DNA of 51,595 nucleotides, from positions 1 through 51,595 of the forward strand of contig DATLSM010000068.1 in the NCBI GenBank assembly GCA_035534175.1. The letters are read 5' to 3'. Below, in pieces: positions 15,197-23,500 of this stretch. Below the pieces are notes generated by a model, which worked only from the letters and a program-made list of their open reading frames with translations, was not told the origin of the DNA and ran no database searches. The first letter of the stretch is position 1. Each line of letters opens with the position of its first letter. The position numbers were made by a program, and so were the translations under genes. Origin of the DNA: DATLSM01 sp035534175 (lineage in GTDB: Bacteria > Actinomycetota > Thermoleophilia > Solirubrobacterales > 70-9).

Positions 15197-16116
15197 GAGC
15201 GATCACCGAGGTAGCGCTCAAGACGACAGGCGGCCAGCTCCATCAGCTCCGGGGCGGCCGAGAGGTACCAGTACGTGCTGGTGGGGCTGACATGCCCGAG
15301 GTAGGTCGAGAGCGCCGCCAAGCGCACCTCAACCTCCCCGTCTTCGCGGTAGGCGTCGAGCATCGTGCGGACCGCGAAGGTGTGGCGCAGGTCGTGCAAT
15401 CTCGGCCGGCAGCGGGCCGAACGCGGCTCGAAGCCGACGTGAGCGAGCAGCCGGGCAAAGGTCGCCTGAGCGGATCCGTATCTCAGTCGAGTGCCGGCGG
15501 TGGAGACGAACACTGCGTCAGGGTCCCCCGGCGAGGCTGGCCGGTCTGCTCGTCGCAGGTATCGGCGCAGTGCCGCTGCCGTGCTTTCGTGAAGCGGCAG
15601 TTCGCGCGACTTGGCGAACTTGGTCTCGCGGACGGTGATCGCCCCGGGTGTGAGGTCGAGGTCTGAGCGCTCAAGCCGGATCGCCTCTCCGATCCGCATT
15701 CCGGTCGTCGCCAGGAGGCCGATCAGCGTGCGGTAGGTGGCGACCCGGTGCGCGCCGCGCAACGTTGCAGCTGCCTCGATCAGGGCGGCGATCTCGGACT
15801 CCGAGTAGATGTAGGGGGTCATGCGAGAGCGGCGGGCACGCAGCAGCCCGGCGCCCGGCACCTCGCAGGCCGGGTAGATCGTCTTCATGTAGGCGGCAAA
15901 GCGCCGCAGGACCGAGAGCCGCGCGCAGTGCCAGTTTGGGGCGCCACCCGGCAGCGTCGCCCAGGCCAGCGCATGCTCGATCGTGATCGTCTTCGCGTCG
16001 CGCTCCTCCAAGTAGGCGAGGAAGCCGCTGAGCAACCACTCGGCCTTCTCCAGCTTGTAGCCGAGGGCGCGGCGCACGGTCAGGTAGTCGGCAAGCGCCG
16101 AGCGCAGCGGGCTCAT
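15193..16116 (-). CDS. ritB: RitB tyrosine recombinase of RIT1
   Basis: The 307-aa product opens MSPLRSALADYLTVRRALGYKL, nearly the same plan as RIT2 RitB. Catalytic parts are Arg in TGMRIGEAIRL, the HDLRHTFA box, LGHVSPTST and the tyrosine in YWYLSA. ATG 16116 overlaps the ritA stop and its own stop overlaps the start of ritC, both as ATGA. The longer open frame upstream runs antisense-like through ritA and is not a true N-terminus. It is the only RIT1 gene still undamaged. Confidence 0.9.
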   Translation of the reverse strand: MSPLRSALADYLTVRRALGYKLEKAEWLLSGFLAYLEERDAKTITIEHALAWATLPGGAPNWHCARLSVLRRFAAYMKTIYPACEVPGAGLLRARRSRMTPYIYSESEIAALIEAAATLRGAHRVATYRTLIGLLATTGMRIGEAIRLERSDLDLTPGAITVRETKFAKSRELPLHESTAAALRRYLRRADRPASPGDPDAVFVSTAGTRLRYGSAQATFARLLAHVGFEPRSARCRPRLHDLRHTFAVRTMLDAYREDGEVEVRLAALSTYLGHVSPTSTYWYLSAAPELMELAACRLERYLGDRS

Positions 16117-17326
16117 CGACCGGCTCCCGGCCAGGAGCGGGCGATGACACGCAGCGAGGCGCGGTCGACCTTGGCGTAGATAGCCGTCGTCTGCAGCTGG
16201 TGGTGGCGCAGCAGCTGCCCCACCTCGGGCAGCGAGGCCCCGCCGCGCAGCGCCTCGGTTGCCGCGGTGTGGCGGAGGCGATGGGCGTAGAACGTTCCGA
16301 GGCCAGCTCGCCGCGCAGCGGAGGCCACCACGCGGCTGACGCCAGTGCGGCTGAGGGCGCGGTAAGGGGCCGCGGCCAGCACGAACACTGTCCGCCCCTC
16401 CCCGTTGGTCGGGCGGCCCTCGCGCAGGTAGGCGGCGATCGCCTCGCCGACGTCGGCGGTCAGCGGCAAGCGCTCGGCGCGCCGGCCCTTGCCGCGCACG
16501 ACGATCTCCCCGGCCCGCCACTCGATGTCGGCCAGCGAGAGACCGGCCACCTCGCCGGCCCTCAGGCCAAGGCGGCTGAGCAGCATCAGAATCGCGAAGT
16601 CACGGCGCCCGTTCGCGGCGCTGCGATCGCAGGAGGCAAGGAGCCTTTTCAGATCGGCGGGCTCAAGGCCCTTCGGCAGCCCCGCCCCTCGCCAGCTCGC
16701 AACCTTGGGAACGGCCCCGATCAGCGATCGCTCGATCAGGCCTTCGCGGTGCAGGAAGCCAAGCAGTGAGCGAAAGACTCCCACCGTGTGCTTGGCCGTG
16801 CCCGGGGTCTGTTGGCGGGCGCAGGCCAGCGCAAACGCGCTGACATCGGCAGCGCTCAGCCGGACGAGGTCCACTCCCTCCGGGCCGGCCCTTTCGCGCA
16901 GGAAAGGGCGAATCGCATCCACGTATTGCCGAGCGGTCTTCTCTTTGAACCCCCGCTCGCGGATCAGGTAGAGCCGGTAGCGGTCTGCCAGCTCCTCCAG
17001 CGGCCCCGCCGGCGGCGGTGCAGGCGGGGCGCCCGGCACGACACCGAGACGCCGCAGATAGGCGAGCAGCGGGACAAGGCTCCGGGCCGAGAGGTGGTGT
17101 GTGTAGCCGGCGGCGCGGCGATCGCCCAAGAACCTTTGCGCCGTCGCCGGCAAGATCTCGTCGGCGTTCAGGTCCTGTGTTGTCAGCCAACGGCTCAGGT
17201 GGGCAGCCAGCCGCAGGTGCGTCTCCGCCGAGCGGGGGTGTAGCCGAGTCGCCGAAGCTCTTCGGCGAAGCCGGCCTTGAAGGGCACGAGCGGCCCGGTC
17301 ATCCGGACCCGCGATGAATCGACCAT
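16113..17326 (-). pseudogene. ritA: ritA of RIT1, frameshifted tyrosine recombinase
   Basis: The gene starts at ATG 17326 behind a strong GAGGAGGAG and reads MVDSSRVRMTGPLVPFKAGF. After about 31 codons it shifts frame at a run of five Gs (17234-17238 on the + strand). One more G would restore the reading into SAETHLRLAAHLSRWL and the rest of the recombinase. The catalytic domain is otherwise complete: Arg in LGLRAGEVAGL, the HRLRHTAA box, and the tyrosine in AIYAKV; the usual LGH is LRHH here. A shorter protein could start inside (ATG 17153). A sequencing error in the G-run is possible. Confidence 0.8.
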
Positions 17327-17383
17327 GAGAACTCCTCCTCTGGTTGGTGGAGGAGGAGCTTCCAGCGTCTTCAGCGGCGCCGG

Positions 17384-17467
17384 ATTATGCCGACCTCAAA
17401 GGCGCTGTCTCCGTTTGAAAAGCCACCATTCGGGTCGAAGTCGGCATAACGCAGAGGTCGGCATAGG
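17384..17467 (-). repeat. RIT1 right terminal inverted repeat
   Basis: It is 84 bases, the imperfect partner of 10733-10816. Outside it, 17468-17494 hold one more copy of the TATGCCGATGTCT sequence inside a CTATGC/GCATAG inverted repeat before the sigma gene resumes. The exact outer boundary of RIT1 on this side is therefore uncertain by about 27 bases. Confidence 0.85.
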
Positions 17468-17494
17468 TGAAACTATGCAGACATCGGCATAGCC

Positions 17495-17571
17495 ATACGA
17501 AGGTGAATCGCTGTCTTAGCGAGGGACGCGCCCGGGTCAGACAGATGCTGGATGGGGGGGAGAGATCGTGA
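17495..17571 (+). pseudogene. sigma-70-like factor, 3' end (gene split by RIT1)
   Basis: The frame reads TKVNRCLSEGRARVRQML, then a short tail and a TGA stop at 17569-17571. This is the end of the region-4 recognition helix missing from the 10240-10732 fragment. It has no start of its own. The stop overlaps the GTG start of the next gene as GTGA, showing that the next gene was once translationally coupled to the intact sigma gene. Confidence 0.85.
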
Positions 17572-17903
17572 GCTTCGCGTCTTTGACCCCTATGGAGGTT
17601 CTGCGCCCGATCGAGTTCACCGACGCCTTGCTGCGGCTGCAAGGGATGATCGGTTCAGAGATCAAGGTGATCCTCAACCACTACGGGCACTTCTTCGGCT
17701 GCGGATTTGAAGGAGAGCTTGAATGCGTTCAGACCTTGCCGCCCGATGACACGGCGGTGCGTCTCGTTATTGCTGGTGGCGGTGGGCTTTTCCTCGACCC
17801 TGCCGATCTGGAGGTGTTCATCGGCGGCAGCGTCGTAGATGGAGCGAGATGGCTTGAGTTCCACCTCTCCTGTGGCGCCGCGGTTACGCTCGAAGCCGGT
17901 TGA
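17568..17903 (+). CDS. hypothetical protein (111 aa), once coupled to the sigma gene
   Basis: GTG 17568 overlaps the sigma stop codon, and GGGGGGGAG lies just before it. The product is a mixed alpha/beta chain. Residues 30-65 contain KVILNHYGHFFGCGFEGEL, and a Gly-rich turn (AGGGGLFLDPADLEVFIGG) follows. I do not recognise a family. Coupling to a sigma factor suggests a partner or modulator. Since RIT1 now separates it from the promoter of its operon, expression may depend on readthrough from the transposon end. Confidence 0.6.
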   Translation: MSFASLTPMEVLRPIEFTDALLRLQGMIGSEIKVILNHYGHFFGCGFEGELECVQTLPPDDTAVRLVIAGGGGLFLDPADLEVFIGGSVVDGARWLEFHLSCGAAVTLEAG

Positions 17904-18540
17904 GCCGCACCGTCCCTAAACCCGACACCGTTGACTTAAGGATCTAAGGACCTATTAGTGCTTTGTCGGGTTCCGTTTCCGGGTCTGGCATCTGGCTCTA
18001 CCAAGCCGATGCAGGAATCTCGCCCTCAGCGTCGTGCCACCCCCGAAACGGGCATTTCTGGACAACCCGACAAAGCACTACTATCCCGATAGGGCCACCT
18101 AAGACGGACGCAGCCCAGCCTCGATTCGATGCCCCTTTACCCCAGCACGGACGAGGCGAGCCGCCGCGCCCCCCTTGGTCAAAAGAGGGCCGGGGACGGC
18201 TCGGGGACTCGTTGTTCGAGGGCTAGGCGGTCATAGAAGATCAACGGGCACCGACAGTATCAAGCACACAGTCGCCTTGAGAGGCACGACCAGCGATCGC
18301 AAAGTCGTTCGCCCGTAGCACGGGAAGCGCCCAGAGTCGGCTTGAAAGGCGCGGCATTGCTTTGTGAAGCCGCCCCTTGAAGCCGTTGGGGCGACCTCAC
18401 TTGCCGCGAGGGGACCCAGCCATTCTCATTGCGGCGTTCAGCGGCGCAGAAGGCGGCCTTCCGGATCACTGTGGCAATGGACGCCCCCACGCATTAGGTA
18501 GCTGGTCCTCGCCTTTCTTCGCCGCATAGGCCACTCGGGG
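17904..18540. other. gene-free stretch with a MITE-like inverted repeat pair
   Basis: No gene is supported in these 637 bases. The only structure I see is a 17-bp perfect inverted repeat, TAGTGCTTTGTCGGGTT at 17956-17972 with its reverse complement at 18064-18080. It encloses about 90 bases that also contain a looser inverted CCCGTTTC/GAAACGGG. It could be a small non-autonomous element or a solo pair of transposon ends. Base composition falls from here into the cargo genes. Confidence 0.45.
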
Positions 18541-20451
18541 CTACACCTTCTTCAATACCACCGTGCGGCTAGTCACGCCTGGTCCGCTGAGCCTCACCGT
18601 TAAGCCGCGTCGGCCGGCCCCGCGAACGAGCGCGTCGCCGTTCTTGCTCAGCTTGATGGGCACGACCCGGAGCTTGCCTGCGGGGATACCGAAGGGCGCC
18701 CTGCCCACTAGGAGGCCCTTCGACCTCCTGGGCACGATCAACTGCGCCACTCCCTGGCAGGATCCAGCGTTGGTGCAGGTCAGCTTGAGAAGCGCCTTGC
18801 CCCTCTTCACCAGGCCGACTCGGGCACCGTGGGCACTGCCCTGGGATCCTTCTTGGCCGGGTGGACTGGCTGGTTCGCTGGGCGAACCGGGTGGGGCGCT
18901 GACGGTCACCGTGCCGTTGGCGCTTGTGGTGTTGCCGATCGCATCGGCGCTCGTCAGCGTCACCGCGTAGGTGCCCGCGCTTGCGTAGGTATGGGTTGCG
19001 CTCGTGCCGCGAGCCCCGCCGCCATCGCCGAAGCTCCAGCTGGTTTCGCCGAGGGCTGACCAGACGTCAAACGGCGAGACCGAGAAGGAGAGCGGCTGGC
19101 CGGCGATGCCCGTGGTTGGCATAGAAAGCGAGCGCAGGAGCGGCCCGGCGGCGTCATAGCCCGCCGCATGGACGATCGAGTTGGCGCCGTTGGAAGCTTC
19201 CCAGACCGCCGTCGCGTTGCCTTGGGGGTCAACCGCGACCTGGGCGTTCTGGCCGTTGTTCGAGATGTCAACCGGCGCCTGCCAGCCGCCGCCAACCGTT
19301 CCGCTCGCCGCCTGTACCGCGCTTTGATTCCACACCGCCACGGCGGCGCCCTCGGGGTCGATGGCGACCTGGGGACTATAGGCGTTTTCGCCCGTGGCCG
19401 AGAGGTCGACCGGCGGCTGCCAGGCGCCGCCCGCCAGCCGACTCGCGGCGGCGATCAGCCAGTTGGTGCCGTTGTAGTGCTGCCAGACCGCGACCGCGTC
19501 GCCTTTGGTATCGATCGCGACCTGCTGGGCGACGGTTTCCTCACCCGCGGCCGAGAGGTCGACCGGCGCTTCCCAAGCTCCGCCCGCCGCTCCGCCCGCC
19601 GCCTGAACGACGTAGTCGGTGCCGTTGTAGCGCTGCCAGACCGCGACCGCGTCGCCCTGGGCGTCGAGCGCAACTTGGGGACCGTACGCCTTCTCACCCG
19701 CTGCCGAGATGTGAACCGGCACCTGCCAGGTGCCGCCCGGGGGCCTGCTTGCCGCTTCGATGAACCTGCTAGTAGTGCCGTTGGAGCGCTCCCAGACCGC
19801 GACCGCTTCGCCCTGGGGATCGACCGCGACCTGAGGGAATACCCCATTCTCGCCCGTGACGGAAAGGTCAACGGGGGTCTGCCAGGCGCCTCCAGCCGGC
19901 CTGCTGGCTGCCTGGACAATTTCGTTTTCTCCGTTTGAGCGCTCCCAGACCGCGACCGCTTCGCCCTGGGGATCGACCGCGACCTGAGGGTCAATCGCTT
20001 CCTCGCCCGGCACTGAGAGGTCGACCGGCGTTTCCCAGGCGCCGCCGGCCGGCTTGCTCGACGCCTGGATGATCGTAAGGGCACCGTTGGATCGACCCCA
20101 GACAGCAACGGCATCGCCCTGAGCATCGATCGCGACCTGGGGACCGTAGGCGTTCTGGCCCGTCGCCGAGAGCTGAACTGGCGCCTGCCAGGTCCCCTCC
20201 GCCTGCCTGCTCGCTGCTTCAATCAGTTCGTTTGTGCCGTTGGAACGTCGCCATACTGCGACCGCGTCACCATTGGCGTCGACAGCAACTTGGGAATAGC
20301 CGGCGTTCTGCCCCGCAGCGGAGAGACCGACGGGCGAAAGCCACGTAGGTGCCGCGCTTGCGCTCGCCACAAGCGAAACCCACACGAAGCCGAGGGCAAT
20401 CGCCGTTATCTGCCCAGCACGGCTCACAACCAACATCGCTCGCGTGCGCAC
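18541..20451 (-). CDS. secreted repeat protein with PKD domain
   Basis: A signal peptide (hydrophobic core AIALGFVWVSLVASASA) leads into eight to nine repeats of about 45 residues. Each contains QVAID.QGDAVAVW followed by SNGTN and a Gly/Trp turn, a pattern suggesting beta-propeller blades. A PKD-like domain follows (SWSFGDGG, then YAVTLTSADAIGN). The C-terminal module has two Cys (LTCTNAGSCQG) and an IPAG/R.V.L pattern common in secreted Thermoleophilia proteins. GTG 20451 is chosen because GGGAG precedes it; ATG 20436 is an alternative. It probably acts outside the cell in adhesion or carbohydrate binding, but no enzyme motif is seen. Confidence 0.8.
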   Translation of the reverse strand: MRTRAMLVVSRAGQITAIALGFVWVSLVASASAAPTWLSPVGLSAAGQNAGYSQVAVDANGDAVAVWRRSNGTNELIEAASRQAEGTWQAPVQLSATGQNAYGPQVAIDAQGDAVAVWGRSNGALTIIQASSKPAGGAWETPVDLSVPGEEAIDPQVAVDPQGEAVAVWERSNGENEIVQAASRPAGGAWQTPVDLSVTGENGVFPQVAVDPQGEAVAVWERSNGTTSRFIEAASRPPGGTWQVPVHISAAGEKAYGPQVALDAQGDAVAVWQRYNGTDYVVQAAGGAAGGAWEAPVDLSAAGEETVAQQVAIDTKGDAVAVWQHYNGTNWLIAAASRLAGGAWQPPVDLSATGENAYSPQVAIDPEGAAVAVWNQSAVQAASGTVGGGWQAPVDISNNGQNAQVAVDPQGNATAVWEASNGANSIVHAAGYDAAGPLLRSLSMPTTGIAGQPLSFSVSPFDVWSALGETSWSFGDGGGARGTSATHTYASAGTYAVTLTSADAIGNTTSANGTVTVSAPPGSPSEPASPPGQEGSQGSAHGARVGLVKRGKALLKLTCTNAGSCQGVAQLIVPRRSKGLLVGRAPFGIPAGKLRVVPIKLSKNGDALVRGAGRRGLTVRLSGPGVTSRTVVLKKV

Positions 20452-20583
20452 CCTCAGCTCCCGCACATTTCCGGCTCGCGGCCCCTCACTTCTTCCGACT
20501 AGTATTTGTAGATCGGACCTCAAACCCTAAAGCCACGCGTCGCATCTCGTCCGCCAATGATGGCTCGGAAGAACCTGCTTTGC

Positions 20584-23500
20584 TCATTCAAATCGCTCAG
20601 CCAGGGTCACCGCCACGCTCGATTTTTCGGAATATCCGACGCTCGTGCAGGCGGACCCGCCGGTGCAGGACACGCCACCGAGGTAGCTCGGCCCTTCTTC
20701 TTCGTTCGCATTAGGCGTGTACTGGATTTCCCAGGAAGTACCGTTTGACTTCTCGGTGAGAGTGCGGTGCTTTTCGAGGCTAGTCTCGAATTCCCCAACG
20801 GCCTCACATTCGAGTTTTTCGACCTGTAAGCACGAGACGCCAGCCAGCTTCGTCAGCTTCGCGCCTTCCCTATTGCGTGCGCTTTGCGCCGACCAGCTGG
20901 TGCCGTAGTAGCCGCTCCACTTCTCGGCCATGGCGATGTTGACGCTTGAGCTGTTCTTGTAATAGCCCACTGCCTCGCATTCGGTCGAGGTGGCGCAGGA
21001 GACGCCCAGGAGGTAGCTCGCTTTCGCGCCTTCTTCGGGTTTGGGGATGGTCTTGAGCGTCCATTCGGTCCCGTTCCAGCGCTCGGCGACCGCTTCGTCG
21101 ATGCTCAAGGCGGGCACTTCCAGATAGCCGCTCGCGATACATTCCTTGTGGAGCACCCCGAGGAGCAGATAGTTCTCGCAGGAAACGTCCGTCAGCTTGG
21201 TCACCGTCGCCCCCATCCCGCTCGGCGTGGTCTGTTTTTCCCATTTTGATCCGTTCCAGCGCAGGGCCAGGGTCTTGGTTTCACTGAGGCTCGACTTGTA
21301 GTACCCAACTGCAGTGCATTCGCTTGCAGAAGTGCAGGAGACGCCCGTGAGCGCACCGCCGAGGCCCTGGCCCGACGATTCCTGCGGTTTCCATGTCGAT
21401 CCGTTCCAATACTCGACCAAAGGCTCGTTGACAGATCCGTTGAAGTAGTAGCCAACCGCCTCGCACGTGCCGGTCGCGCTATTGCAGGCAATTCCGTCAA
21501 GACTAACCGTAGACGACCCCGATTCCATGGTCTTGACTTCCCAGCCACTGCTCTTCTTCCAGTGCTCGGCGAGGCTCTGGTAGACGCCGGAGCTGTTCTG
21601 AGCTTCGCCGACAGCCATGCATTCTGTTGAGGAAGTGCAAGAGACCGCTGCGAGCTTGGCCGGCTTGCCGAGCAGCGGGTTGACCGGGGATTCGATCGCC
21701 CATTCGGGGATCTGCTTGGTCGACAGAGTTTCCTGTGCACCATCGGTGGTTCCTTTGGCGTTTTCAGCCACGAGGCGATAGTAGTAGGTGGTCCTGTGCC
21801 TGAGGCCGCTAATTTTGGCTTCCACGGATTTCGAGAGCTTGCCGGAGCCGGCTTCGCCGGAGGGAACCGGCGCTTTGGAGCCATAGGAGGTGGTCAGCCC
21901 GTATTCGAAGTAATAGGTGGTCGCATTTGCATCGGGATCGACCTTCCCCTTTAGCGTCCCTTCAACCGTCGGTTCGAGCGACGGGGTAAACGTCCCGCCT
22001 TCGGTCGTGACTATCGCCTTGCCGTTGGTCGTTTTGAAGGTCTTGTCTTCTTTGCCTTTAGTCTGACCAGCTTCATTTTCGGCTACAAGACGGTAGTGAT
22101 AGGTGGTTTCGCCGTTTAGCCCGCTGATTGTCGTGTGAATCGATTGCGGAGTCGTGCCGGAGGGCAATTCCCCGGTGGCGGATTTCGAGCCATAGGATTC
22201 CGTCGTGCCGTATTCAAAGTAGTATTTGGTTACGGCGCCTTCCGGGTTGACCGTGCCGTTCAGGGTTGCTTCCCGTTCGACGACTTCCGTTGCACCTTCT
22301 GTGGTGACGATAGGAACTGCAGCTTTCGAGGTGAACGTGCCCGTTTGTTCGCCAGGGGATTCGGCTCCGTTTTCCGCCACCAGCCTGTAGTAGTAGAGCG
22401 TGTTGGCTTTGAAGCTCGTGATTTCCGTTTTAACGGGATCCGGGCTCGTGCCGGAGGGGAGTTCGCCTTCTGCTTTGCTCCCGTAGGATTTTGTCGTACC
22501 CCATTCGAAGCGATATGTCGCCGGCTTCTGCTCGGGCGTCACCGTCCCGTGCAACGTGATCTTGCCCGCTACGACAAGCGGTTCTTCCAGCGTCACTACC
22601 GGCGGATCTGGCAGAGAGGTGAAGGATAGGACCGGCCCGCCTTCGCCCGCTGGCTGAGCATCTTCGTTTTGAGCGCGGAGGCGGTAATAGTAGGTCGTAA
22701 CAGGCGTGACTTCGATGGTGGCGCTCACGGCGGTCGCACCTTCTTTCCAGCCTGCGTACCCCCGCTTTGGAGTCGGAGCGGTGTGCGTGAGTTCTGTTTC
22801 TTTTGTCCCCCATTCGAACCAGTACGATGTCGGAAGACCGTAGGGGTTGACGGTTCCCTTGAGCGTCACCGTCCGCGAGCCGTTTTTCTCCGCGGTTGTT
22901 TCGACCGAGGGTGCTTTCGGCCAGGTTTCAGTCTTTTCGGTGATTTCCTTGAAGCCCGCCCAAGTCCCGGTTCGGAACAGCCCCTGCTGTTGACCGTTTT
23001 CGAGTTCGCTGTAGTTTTCCTTCAATCCGCAGAACGAGGCCCATTCCGGCGAGATGGGCGGCGTGATGTTATGGTTGTTGTACCAGAACAAAGTGGCAAT
23101 GTTCTTGCCAACAGCGTTTTCCTTGACCCATTTGAATGTCTCAAGCAGCAGGAGCTCTTGTTCATATTCGTTGAAGTAGAGCAACTGCTGTTCTGGCGGG
23201 AGAATTTCGATTTCTTTCGGCGTCTTGTATGGCCATCCGAGCTCGGTGATCCAAATTGGCTTCGAGCCGGCGTTTTTCAGGGAGCTCAGAGTTTCGCGTA
23301 CTTCGGTGATATGTCCCTCGACGCGGGCTGAGATCCGTTCGATTGCTTCTCCCGCTTCATGGCGGAAGGCGTAGGGATGGAACGAGAGGCCGTTGAAGTC
23401 GGAGGCGATTTCCGGGTAGTAATAGAAGACGTCGATTAGGAATTCTTTGGCGGACATCGCTTCCGAGTTCGCTTCGGCGAACAGACCGCCGAAGAGGATT

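Larger units (their letters stand above)
10733..17467 (-). mobile_element. RIT1, a recombinase-in-trio transposon carrying a second RIT element
   Basis: This 6.7-kb block is bounded by 84-bp imperfect terminal inverted repeats. It carries three overlapping minus-strand tyrosine-recombinase genes in the order ritA, ritB, ritC, the hallmark of RIT elements. It interrupts a sigma-factor gene whose two halves lie on either side. RIT1 is probably no longer mobile by itself: ritA has a frameshift and ritC is split by RIT2 (11797-15171). Without RIT2 it would be about 3.3 kb, close to the usual RIT size. Confidence 0.88.

Noticed and set aside
16117..16521. N-terminal extension of RIT1 RitB
   Set aside because: The extra sequence overlaps ritA in another frame and has shadow composition. 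ATG 16116 in the ATGA overlap matches the RIT2 copy.
18260..18490. A 76-codon minus-strand frame
   Set aside because: It has no ribosome binding site, no recognisable domain and Cys/Arg/Ser-rich composition. It may be a remnant but cannot be supported as a gene.
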